DNA of 64,000 bases. Source: Pisolithus tinctorius (Eukaryota; Basidiomycota; Agaricomycetes; Boletales; Pisolithaceae). Under the pieces are notes generated by a model, which made no database searches, was not told the origin of the DNA, and was given only the letters and a program-made list of their open reading frames with translations. The stretch covers positions 930,001 to 994,000 of the forward strand of contig JANFAH010000013.1 in the NCBI GenBank assembly GCA_024663395.1, in the 5' to 3' direction. This document shows, piece after piece, positions 1 through 10,581 of the stretch (position 1 is the stretch's first letter; each line of letters begins with the position of its first letter). The translations under genes and the position numbers were made by a program.

Positions 1-891
1 TCCCCTGAATTCGTGTACACCACATTGGCCTTCCACGTAATGCCACGTTACGTTGTGTACGGGAAATATTACTGAGGTGTATCCAGCGGTTATATCGAGT
101 GCGTGAATCCAATGGTATGACACTTTGGAGAGGTCGTCACGAAACTCAAACGATGAGGCATCGAGTTTTAGCAATTAATCAGCAAAAAGATTCTGAAGCA
201 TCTCTTCGTTCGTTCGTGTGGAAATCCTAGATAAGAACGAGCGGGTCGTTCCGGAAAGCATCATCGTTGAATAAACCTAGAATACCAGTTACGGCTTGGC
301 GTGCGTGCATAGCGTTCACGAAACTGGAGAACCATGGGTTGGACATCGGTTTCGAGCCCACATTTGGGTCGATGGTGCTTCCAAGTCTTTGGGAAGTCGG
401 TAGAAAGCGAGCAACTGCCATGTCTGTCCCGGTAAGTTATAGGACAGCTAACAAGAAACTTACGGCGGAGACAGTAGGTTAAAACAAACCAGGGTCGAGA
501 CTTTAACGGTCGTGGGGATCAAGATCCAGAGTTTCTCACACAGCACAGTTTAGTCCTGAGATTGGTATCGGACGTCTGGCTCTCATCGAGTGAGGTGTCG
601 TCCACTATACACGAAACAAGTCGGGAAAGGCACGATTAGCAGTAACTCGATTTTCGAGGCTAGCAGCAAACATGTGCAAACACTGAAGCGATCGCAACAC
701 AGACCCTAGTATTAGCACAACTACACGAACGACTTTCGACGGCTTTTCGCTACAAGTGCCCATTATCTGGCTTGTGAGTAACGATGCTAACGTTTCGATA
801 CAACAGTTACACGCTACCTCATATAGTGCTTTTTGGCACCCAACACTGATAACCACGGGTTGTGCTCGCGGCGCGTCCGTTATTGCACAAC
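1..891. other. left-edge region, no assignable gene
   Basis: No recognisable gene. A minus-strand open stretch at 227-421 reads like the last exon of a protein (its residues include NPWFSSFVNAMHARQ and it ends DPLVLI), and sequence near 540-610 could be a preceding exon, but I cannot join them into a known family. The rest probably contains the promoter of the TRAPPC11-like gene that starts at 892. Confidence 0.3.
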
Positions 892-3800
892 ATGAATTCA
901 TATCCTACAGAGATGCTGATGCAGCTGGCCCCCGTTATGTTTGTTTCCGGTCTCGACTTACCACCTACCTCTGCCGCTGTCCCTGTCGCGCCATCCTCAG
1001 CAAGTAAGGATCTTTCCTCGCCTCCGACTCCGCCCCCGAAGGTACAAGATCCGTTTACATTACTTATTTCCCGTCTTCGTGAGGTACTTCTCTCTCAGTC
1101 CAAGTCTACCGTCTGGTCTCCCGAAAGAACCAAAATTTTCCAAGTCATTCTAGTTGACAAATCCGTGGGGTTTCCTCCTCGAAAATCCGTCCCTCCTGAT
1201 GATCCATCATACGCTAATGCGCACTCTCCTTTGTCTCCACTAACTCCCTCTTCGCCGGTATTTCCCGATGGCCTGATCGCTCCAATATGGATAAAGAAGC
1301 ACATGACGTATTTACCCAGCGTGTTTGTTCTATTCCTGAGGATGCATGAAGCACCCCATACCACAGCACGCTCACCCCTCGGTCAACCTGATTCGGATCT
1401 CGAGCGCGAAAGGGCAGAGGAAGAACGGAGGCGAGATATAGACCTCAGCGCAGAAATTGCGCAACGGAAGAAGAGCACCGGTGAGAGAGGGATCAAACTG
1501 ACTGTTGTCCTAATCGCCAGCCGAAGGATGCTAGGTAATGAACCGAAAGAAGTCCTTGAACTGTCTTCTTGATACATGACCTTACAGACGATCCATCATT
1601 AGATGGTCGCTTGTCATTTATTAGAAGGCAGAGCAGTCTAGATTCTCGTGCTGCTCTTTTCGTCCTTAGTCCCGTTAGTCCATCCGAATTAAACGATTTC
1701 GTGTCCAGGTAATGTTTCCAACGGTATGGTTCTTAGCTTCTGTCTGAATGGTGCAGTTTGCAAGATGCTCTATACGAGTCAGCAATAGAGTACTATACCT
1801 CCCATTCCAAACGTGTCCGCAGGAAGCGCAACAGGCACTCGCAAACTGTATCTTCGTATAATCCGCCACCTGCTACATCTGTAGGGGCAGTTGCTCCCCG
1901 CCCGCTTCGCCCAGAAGGGTGGACGGTGCGTTATGAGTATAAGATGGCGGCCTTCGCTGAGTTCAGGGGAGAGGTCGAAGTCGCATTAAAGTACGCCCCT
2001 TCTTATTTGGCGGGTTTTTCGATGATGTCTCCAGACATTACCAAGATGCGTATACGACCCTCATGATTATGTTTGGCTCAACAGCCATATTACCGCCTCG
2101 AACAAAACGGTGGGCTGAAGCAAAGGTACTTGCCGATACCATCAACGTCAAGGTACTATGATCCTCCGATGAATGCTTCTCCCGTCCTTAATGTGGTTTT
2201 AGATCACGAAGTTTTACCTGTACAACCACGAGTACGCACTTGCATTGTCGCATTGTAACTCCCATATGCGGCGTTTCGCTGATTTCTCTCGCGGATGGGG
2301 CATCGGTGAAGAAACCTTTGAATACTGGAGTTGGATGGCACGGCAGTAAGATCCTTACTCTTTACAAGCTTGTTTATTGTTACTCAGCTCCGCTAATTAG
2401 GTACCGAGTGTTAGCTGAACTTCTGGAACAAGGCGCCCGTTCTACTCTCACTTTCCCAATTCATATCCCGGGTACTAGAACTCCTGGTGGTGCACCAGGC
2501 GCTTTAGGCCCCGGAGGGGCACCGTTGGAATTGGATGCCGGCCGGACGATGGGGTTGAATCCAAATCATGCACTGCAGCACCCTGGGCATTATTATTACA
2601 TGGCTGCACGGTGCACAGAAGCTCGGAGAGAAAGATTTTTAGCTAGTGAGGTGTGTTCACAACGCTAGCTTTGAAAGCTCAGTGATGTCAAAATCCCGTC
2701 TGGTATGTCTCAGGGACTGACCACTGCACCTGGATATGCGAACGAGAAGAAAGTCGACCACTTGACACTGGCACTCGAGGTATTTACGCGTCGTGTCACA
2801 AACACTTGGCAGTTACCTACCTTGCCACCTAGCTCTACACAAAAGCGTATGAACTATTCAAACAACACAGTTCTACCGCTAGTCAAGGCCGTCTGACACT
2901 TTGGATTGCCTATCGGATCGCCCTCACTTACTATGAATCAGGCAAGTTCGAGATGGCTGTTCGGTACGCCCGGTTGGAATATTTGCTATCCGATACTGAC
3001 GATCTTCGTGAAGGTTTTTCGAGCGCATAACTAAGACATATCGTCGGGAGAAGTGGAACACCCTGTTACGTCCTCTTTATACCACATGGTATGCATGTAC
3101 GCAGAAGTTGGGGGATGTGGAACTCAGTGTGAAGCTTCTAGTAGAAATGATCGCTTGTGGCAAGTGCCACCTTCTGGCCAGGTATTCTTACTGCTGATAA
3201 CCTCGGACAGGTGATGTCGACGAACCGGGAAGTTTGCAGGAAGACTTATTGACGATTCTAAGGGTTAGTTATCGTTTTCTTCATCGTGGACTCGACTCAG
3301 GGTCTTTTTTAGAGCTCGGTTCCGTCGTCTGCGGATGACGTACTTACAGTCGACCTCATTGAATGCGAGCCTATCTGTAAGGCACCCCTTTTATCACGCT
3401 CTCCAACTACACCTCATCCTGCTCATGTTGGTTCTGATTAAGGGGACACGTTACTGATCTTCTGGAAACCCGAGGCTTGCGTTGGCGAAGAAGCGTCATT
3501 CCAGTTTACTCTCAGTGCACCGGCAAACAATGATATTTCTAACTTACCAGTGGATTCCATCATGATAATGTTTTCAGACGACTACAAGCCTATTACCCTC
3601 CGTCACTGTGCTTCGGAATCCTCGGAACCAGTACGCATGATATGCGTGAACCAAGTGCATTTAGCGAATGCAGATGGACAGCCGCTTGAGGTTGCTGCTA
3701 ATCTCAGGTGGCGAGCGTCAGATAGGGTGATTGTATCTGGAACCATACTCTCCGCAACTCCTATAACCCTTAGTGTGCGTGCAACCGAACACACGAAATG

Positions 3801-5564
3801 AAGAGTCCACTGAACTGTCCTAGGTTTCCAGCCTGGTCGTCACATTGAAGGAAAGTGGATGGACTATCAAAATCAACCATGACGTCTGCACTACGAGGGA
3901 GGGGACTATCATTCCGCCTTATTGGTTGAGCTCACTAAATCCGGTGCAATTCATTCCCGTCAGAAGGGACGATCGGAGCAATGTTGTGTATGTCCCTATT
4001 CGCAGAGCGAGGAACGTCCCTTCTCATTGGTTCTCGAACAGTTTCCGACATCGTCCACATCGACTCAGCGTCTCATTTTCCCACCAACAGCAAGCCTTGC
4101 TCGACGAAGAGTTCCCAATTACTGTCGAGATTGTGAACAGTGATGATCGTCACCTAGATGTTGTCGTGGATATACTTCTGCAACCCGCGGAAGTTGATGA
4201 AGCAGGTTTGATATCTACTTATGCACGTTGATGCGCGACCTACACTGATACTTTTCTAGTTCAATACATTGTGCACAACGGTCAAAAGTCGTCGGGGCTG
4301 ATCAAAGGCGCCGAATGTGGCGTCATCGCCCCTGGTGCTTCCGTTGGAAAGACGTTTATCCTGGTTGCGAGCGGAGCTGCGGCAAGCCGAACGATTGACG
4401 TATCGGTCCAATCGAACGCAGCAGGATCCACTCTCCCCACGGTACACAGACCAACCGACTTGTCTGTGTCGAGTAGCATTTCAAGTCTCTCGGCGAGCGA
4501 TACGAATGAATTTCTTCAGACACTTGTTATTCCCGCGACTGCCCCATTCTCAGTTACACACGACGTAGAATATCAGATATCCCTGCGCCCCGCACGACCA
4601 CTTTCTGAGCTCTCGACGCTCGTTGGAGAGTCGTGGGATGGTGGAGAGGTCATTATTATGACCAAATTCGAATGTGTGGCGCCGTGCTCGCTGGAGATAG
4701 AGGGCTTGGAATTGAAGCGACAGGTCACAACTCCACCTCCTTTGCAATGACTCACTGACTGTGTTGGTGTAGGAGAGCAACCGAGCGAAAGTTACTCAGA
4801 GTTCTAATGAGATTGATGGTGACAAGTTTCCTACTGGTGAGGACAATCACATTCATCCTAGTCTCGTAGGCTTAGAAGATACCCAGAATACCTAACTGGA
4901 GACCAGTTCTGTAACATATGCTGTGTGTCGCTCGCCTCCAGAGAATATGGCTTCGTCGAGGGGAATGCGGTCCCTGGTCCCGGCGAATATATTGTGACCT
5001 GGCGGAGGTTGGTTTCCTGGATCCATCTGCGATGACAACCTGAGCAAGTTTCATCTATCCAGGATTATTTCGCCAAGTGAATGTGGTCCTTCCTCGACCA
5101 CACGTCTGTCCCTCCCCTTGCTACTTCCACCAAAAGACAGTCTTGTTGGGTTCATGACTATCCCGTCAACGGCAAAACTCCATGTTCCAATCCAAATGCA
5201 CCTCGTCATTCGAAACCACAACACTACTAGATCTGCCATTGTAACAGTTGCACTGGACCAAAGTACGGTGGAATCATTTGTTGTTGCTGGGCTGCATGGT
5301 GGGCGCCTGCCAACCATATTGCCTGGTGCAGAGGAAAAGGTAACTTGGAATCTAATTCCAGTTGAGTGTGGGATGGTAAGGGTACCACGTGTGCGGGTGA
5401 TGGACTATCAAACGGGACTTTCAGCTAATGACGATGGGTTGAGCGTTTCGGTTGATGAAGGTGTACCAGTGCAGGTGATTGATGCAAGGTTTGGGGCTCG
5501 GATAGGCGATGGGGATGCTACAGGTCAGATGAATCAGACAGATAAAATATTCGTATTTCCTTAG
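892..5564 (+). CDS. TRAPPC11-like trafficking protein (foie gras and gryzun domains)
   Basis: Subunit of a TRAPP tethering complex acting in ER-Golgi and autophagic membrane traffic. The first in-frame ATG is at 892; the preceding open frame starts only with GTG. Exon 1 (892-1534) carries the N-terminal region with a Pro/Ser insert. It splices in frame to 1588-1708 and then to an exon from about 1759. The foie gras core is clear: GWTVRYEYKMAAFAEFRGEV near 1920-1975, then across small introns ALKHYQDAYTTLM, RTKRWAEAKVLADTINVK, ITKFYLYNHEYALALSHC and FSRGWGIGEETFEYWSWMAR, all typical of the family. HPGHYYYMAARCTEARRERF follows near 2580. The 3' part (about 3.3-5.56 kb) is beta-rich and matches the C-terminal gryzun-type region, ending DKIFVFP. 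About a dozen introns are needed. Frames around 3.0-3.5 and 4.75-5.1 kb were not all resolved, so a disabling mutation there is not excluded. Confidence 0.85.
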
Positions 5565-6611
5565 CCCAGAATACAGTACACCACATTATTGCCATTGAAC
5601 TGCAACCAAGACTGCCTGAATCTCATCATCAGAAGCTGTGCCTTGCAGAGCTACCTCAACAATTTTTTTCTTCAAAGTGGGTGGTAGAGCAAGGAAGTTC
5701 ATGAACTTGTCATCATCCAATAACCCTTGTTGCATGAAGAAGAATAACAGATGGAAGGCATTGATTGATCCCAACAGCTGATGAAGCATTAACACTTGTG
5801 GAGCAGCAGCGGCCTCAGTGGCTTGAACTGATTAACATCATAGTGAAAGGCACTGGCACATGTTTGAGTACTGTTAGAGATATACTTTGTGTTGGCCCTC
5901 CAGTATCCCTAAGTGATAGAGGACTTGGACTTTGTTACTATCCCAGGTGAATCAGCATCAATAACAACCTTCACCCAAAAGCTACACCCACCTTTACATA
6001 TATCACAAGTGTATAGCAATGTGCCAACAGGAACCTCACCAGGACATCAATCCTCCAACCTTCTCCATATTTATGTTATTTTTTGCAGTGCCTGAAATGG
6101 GGGGTTTAAATGCCATCCAAGTTCTACATCATACTTGGCCTACAGAGTTTCTCTTTGAGGCATACTAAATCTGCCTTGCTTTGATGTGAGACTCCCTTCT
6201 GGACATTTAGGTACTTTAAGATCAGGTGCTTGTTCCTTTTTTCTTTTTTTTAATGCAAATTGGTGAGTGGAACACAGATAGTCAAAGCAACATACTCTAA
6301 GGCTCACCCATTGATTCTTGTTCACATCCATCAGGTGTGCAAGTTGTGCTGGTGGAGGCTGCAGCTACTGGAAGAATAGAGATTGTCGTTGTTGCAAACA
6401 GAATTTATAAGTAAAACTCACCTGCTACACAATTACCAGGAGTGGGAAGGCGCATTGGAGAACATCAGTGGACAGGGAGTTTTAACAACCAAGTACCAGT
6501 AGTTATTGTGACCTTCTACATAACTAGAAGCTTCTAGCAAGTTTCCAAAGGATCATGTGTTTTATTTCATTTCGAAGACTAGAGACCTCACAACAATAAA
6601 TCCACAACTTC
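5565..6611. other. AT-rich relic region
   Basis: Richer in A/T than its neighbours and without a continuous gene. Short open stretches occur on both strands: minus 5586-5795 with residues LPPTLKKKIVEVALQG, and plus 5765-5950 with LVEQQRPQWLELINIIVKG. Near 6340-6410 one plus frame is cysteine-rich (CASCAGGGCSYWKNRDCRCC). This looks like a decayed mobile or repetitive element, but no family could be named. Confidence 0.3.
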
Positions 6612-7384
6612 TCATCGATCCAACGGTTGAAAGCGAGTGTAATAGTGCTTAGTCTGTGACTCAACTAACTCTTGTGTTGACTCTGGGAGATCTTCAACGA
6701 AACGCCCTGTCAAATTCTAAGCAGAGACCAAGAGAGCAAGTCATAGTCACAAACCTGGGGACCCAGAAAACAGGGCGAGAGCAGGAACAACGGTATTTGG
6801 TGGTATAACAGTGTTGTCTGCAACTTGAGCGCAATCTTTGATTATGGTGAATTTCCCCTAGTAGCTAGTGAATTCTGCGACGGTGACGGAGAAAGTAGGC
6901 CTCACTAACAATAATACAATTCTTTCCTATGACAACATGATTGCCTATGGTGGCGGCCTCAACAACGGTATTCGCTCCAATGTGAACGTGGTCCCCGATC
7001 TTCATAGGATAATAGTTGAAATTGCCGCGGTAAGTCTTATACGGCGGTCTCGAAGTATCTTCCGTAAGTTGGCAGCCTCGAAGAATTGATAGACAAGCGC
7101 ACCTTATGACGCACCCTTCCCCAACCAGACAGTACCTTCCCAACGATATAACCACCGCATGTCCTGGGCCTGTCCTTCTGAGGTCTCCTCGAATGATTGC
7201 ACCGCTTGAAATGATGGTCTTGCCTCCGAGAATGATGTTCTGCGGACCTGCTATCGTAGCTCGGCGAGAAACTTTGTTGCCTGTATCCTTTATATATATA
7301 TGCGTCCTGTAACATTCATGTGTATGAACGACTCCTTACCGTCTCGATGAATTCTGTTTTGGAATAGTAAATTGGCGTGTCCAT
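6612..7384 (-). CDS. dynactin subunit 5 (p25)
   Basis: Pointed-end subunit of dynactin, the cytoplasmic dynein activator; p25 has a left-handed beta-helix fold and helps dynein engage cargo. Spliced by eye, the protein begins MDTPIYYSKTEFIET, then DTGNKVSRRATIAGPQNIIL and GGKTIISSGAIIRGDL. Hexapeptide-repeat sequence follows (IGDHVHIGANTVVEAATIGN, HVVIGKNCIIGK), ending GRFVEDLPESTQELVESQTK then HYYTRFQPLDR and a stop at 6612. Order and length (roughly 190 residues) match animal and fungal p25. The ATG at 7382-7384 is only 86 bp from the ATG of the divergent TMEM70-like gene. The first intron begins GTAAGG right after the IET codons; its acceptor, next to the TATATATATAAAG run near 7295, was chosen because it restores the frame. 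Confidence 0.9.
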
Positions 7385-7470
7385 GGTGGCGGCGGGTGAG
7401 GATATCTCGCGTCAAGGAAACCGACTGTGGCGGCTAGAAGCCACGACAAGGCAGCACAGTTACGCCCACC
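7385..7470. promoter_or_regulatory. bidirectional promoter between DCTN5-like and TMEM70-like genes
   Basis: Only 86 bp separate the two divergent start codons, so both genes must share this interval or have promoter elements inside each other's 5' end. No TATA box or named motif was identified. The role is inferred from gene arrangement alone. Confidence 0.45.
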
Positions 7471-8364
7471 ATGGTCATGTCCCCGATACTGACCACACTG
7501 ACCTCAAACCGAGATGCATGTCACCAGTCACTGTTGCGAAGGGTCGTGTCAACCTCCCGTTGCATTGGCGTCAGGCAGTTTTCAGGCAGGATACCACAAC
7601 AACCCCTCACAGAACGAATACCACGCACGACATTGTTGCAACCGTCGTTATTCCGAAGGTTGTCCACTTCCTCACCTGCACATCACCAGGAATCTACCCC
7701 AGAAAGCGGCTTTTTGGACTCTCGAAGTAACAAGCCAGTATCTTATCATGGGCCCTTGACCCAGACATTTCGTCGTCTCAAGATCTTCTCACTATCTTCT
7801 CTGGGACTGTCATGCGTTATGGCACCCTTCATATTCATCGTCGAGTCCTCACTTCCCATGTCAGCGCGCATCGTCCTAGCCGCCACCGCTCTAACCACGA
7901 GTGGCGCCTCAACCGCTTTAGTGGGCTGGTCGGGTGCACCATATGTCGTCGACCTCCGCAGGCTAACCCCTGCCGAAAACGGTGGCATCGAAGGCATCGA
8001 AATGACTACGCTCACGTTGACGTTGAGGAAGCTTACCACCCGTGTGTACGACGCCGACTTCCTAGTTGACACGAAACGACCATTTGCGAAATGGGAGCTC
8101 GCACACCGGGTGCAATTGCCGTCCCCTAGCGAGGAACCCGCGACAGCAGCTAAAGCGGGTGCGCCAGGGGAGGTGGAAACAGTGGCAGAAACCCTCAATG
8201 CAAATAATGATGTGATAGGTCGGTGGGTCGTCCGGTGGGGGGAAGGCGGAGCAGGATCTTGTGAAGCGGTTGGTAAAGTCGTCCGGTAAGATATCCTACA
8301 TCTTGTCTTTTCAAGTCTTGAACGGCTTTGCAGATATTTCAATGTGCACCAAGAACTTCTATGA
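7471..8364 (+). CDS. TMEM70/TMEM186-like mitochondrial membrane protein
   Basis: Likely an inner mitochondrial membrane protein of the TMEM70/TMEM186/TMEM223 group, whose animal members act in assembly of ATP synthase or complex I. The N-terminal ~85 residues are rich in Arg, Ser and Thr with almost no acid, as in a targeting presequence. After YHGPLTQTFRRLKIFSLSSL come two hydrophobic segments (about residues 107-130 and 135-157) joined by a short loop, then WSGAPYVVDLRRL, the usual layout of this family. A final intron (GT at 8287) joins VVGKVVR to YFNVHQELL, stop at 8362-8364. The ATG at 7471 is used; a second one at 7477 is equally possible. Family assignment rests on topology and a few motifs, so it is moderate. 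Confidence 0.65.
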
Positions 8365-10581
8365 TGCCCATTTCATGCGGAGTCCGTGTGAGAGAAATCT
8401 TTGGGACGGGGCCAGTATCTTCAGTGTCTATTCGTATGTCCTCCGTTTTTGTGTTATTTTGCGTCTCAATGAGGAACACTTGAAGTCATCAGTCGATATG
8501 TAGTGGACATTCCCTCTCACACAACGTTGGTTGTTTACCCTGAGATGGGGCTAGATCGTGAACCATGACGTACAGAGGCTAATCCCTTTACCGAACACCA
8601 TGAATTGGACCTTGACCCGCGAAGATGTTGACATTCTCCTTATTGGAGATATCATGTTTTACGAATCAAGGAAAACGTCAATGACTTATCAGAGAATAGC
8701 GACCTCAGGAGCCGAAGGGTTAAGTAAGCAATCCGCCGCCACTAAACATCGGCTAGCTAAGTTAGTTTCGACACTGAACCACCTAACGGCACAGAGGAGG
8801 CTGCTGCTCCTGGTCGGTAGATATCGCGTCGGCGGAGCTGGCGCACTGGCAACTTGAAGGAAATTAGCGCGCATTATGTCCCTACAGCCTTCCACCATGA
8901 CTTCTCGGCCATCGATCCATCATGCACGTGCAAGAGTCTCGTGGTTCATGCCTCGACGACCGAGTGCATTTGATCTCGTATCAAGCACATTACTCGCTAG
9001 CGAAGGAGATCGGTTGGAGATCCAATGATGTCTGATACTCTTTCCACATCAGTGGTTCCTGGGAAAGACCATCGAGCAACCGCTTGTGTCGAGGCCAAAC
9101 CTTGTTCCATATCCTTCGCACGAAGAGTGCATGAGTGATCGCACCCCCGTGTGTTGGAACGACCGCCAGTGGCTAAGACGCAGCAACAAGGTCAGCGGTT
9201 GTCGTGTTACCGGTAGGGGGTACTTAGGCAGACAGCCCAACATCGTTGTTGCAAGGCACCCCTTCCAGGTCATAATTTCTAAACAATTCAAATCTCGCGA
9301 CGACCGGGACATGCTCGGGTTTCCGGCGCGAACTATGGCGTGGCACCCCTTCGAGACTCGTTCGTAAGTACTTGGTCCTGGATGCACATTACTAGTTGGT
9401 ATGTTCCCCGCCGAATAAGCCTTGTGATATGAGGGCTCTTTCAGCTTTAGCATGTGAACCGGACAAGTTGCAAGCATCGGCTAGCACTGCAAGGCATCAC
9501 ATGTACCGTTTCTGATCGGCCGAAACATGACACGATAGGACGCGAGCTGCAGTGGCGGGTAGACCTTCCATAAGCAGGCCAATTGTGAGTAAGGTACGCC
9601 CAAGCTTCTGTACCTTTCTTTTTCCAGCACGAAACAGTTGTTATCTACATGCCCTCGTTGCCAAACCTCCTCTACTCACCTGGCGGCGATCAGAACAAGG
9701 ATGACATCCTGGCCGTGCGCAATGCTACTGATGGACGAGCGAGTACCACCGGTTCCGATCAAGAAATGAATCTATGTATGTAGGAAAAAGTATTAAATGA
9801 TGGTGGTGATCATCATCCGTCATGATACATAGGATGGATCCCGTTTGGGTCCGTCGTATTTCAGGTGTGGAATGTGCAGGGAGGTACTTGTGTAACGTCA
9901 TCTCTAACTGCAAGCACAGATTGGGCGAGTAGTTGATGGAGCAATATGCACTTTACTTTATGGATCGTAGTAGTCGTCTTATCTACGAGTAAATCCCATT
10001 TAGGATTTCCTTTGTCTCGACGACATGCTGCGTTTACACATCACCAGTTGGACGTTCTCATGCCCATTGAAACCACTGATCGGGTCAGATGCTGCGGCTT
10101 TGCTCTAGTTTATCAGAAGAAAACTATACGTACCACATCCCGCGAATTCATTGTTATTCATTGCCTTGTGCAATCACAAGCAGTAATGTACGTCCATAAG
10201 CATTCACCCCCAACTTCTCGGTGGTGACCCTACTGTTGATCCAGCTGACAAGACGGAGGTCCTCTCCACAAGTAGCTCCTCAAATCGCCGCGGATCACTT
10301 GTGAATGGTGCTCCTCCTGATAAACATGAACTAGGGTTCCCGTCCAGCATCCGACTGCACGCATCATTCCTTCTTGCACGCCACATGATCCAATCCAACA
10401 AGCGAGTCTGAAAGGGATGATATATGTTGCAGGAACCTGAAAGAACAGCACGTATATGGATATATCGTTGAGATTGCACAGCATGACACGTGCTCCAATT
10501 GGGTTCCGTGACTAGTCAGCGCATACTGGGGGGTAACATGCAACTACGTCATAGCTTTTTGCCATGACGGCGACAAGGTGA
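8365..10581. other. intergenic stretch without recognisable gene
   Basis: Only short unrelated open stretches on both strands. The longest (minus 9049-9477, plus 8558-8857, minus 10230-10484) have no motif I recognise and no supporting splice structure. A decayed gene is possible but unsupported. Confidence 0.3.

Noticed and set aside
892..5564. TRAPPC11-like gene as a pseudogene, because the frame breaks many times
   Set aside because: Every break tested in the first 2.6 kb is resolved by a consensus GT-AG intron of normal length that joins conserved sequence in frame.
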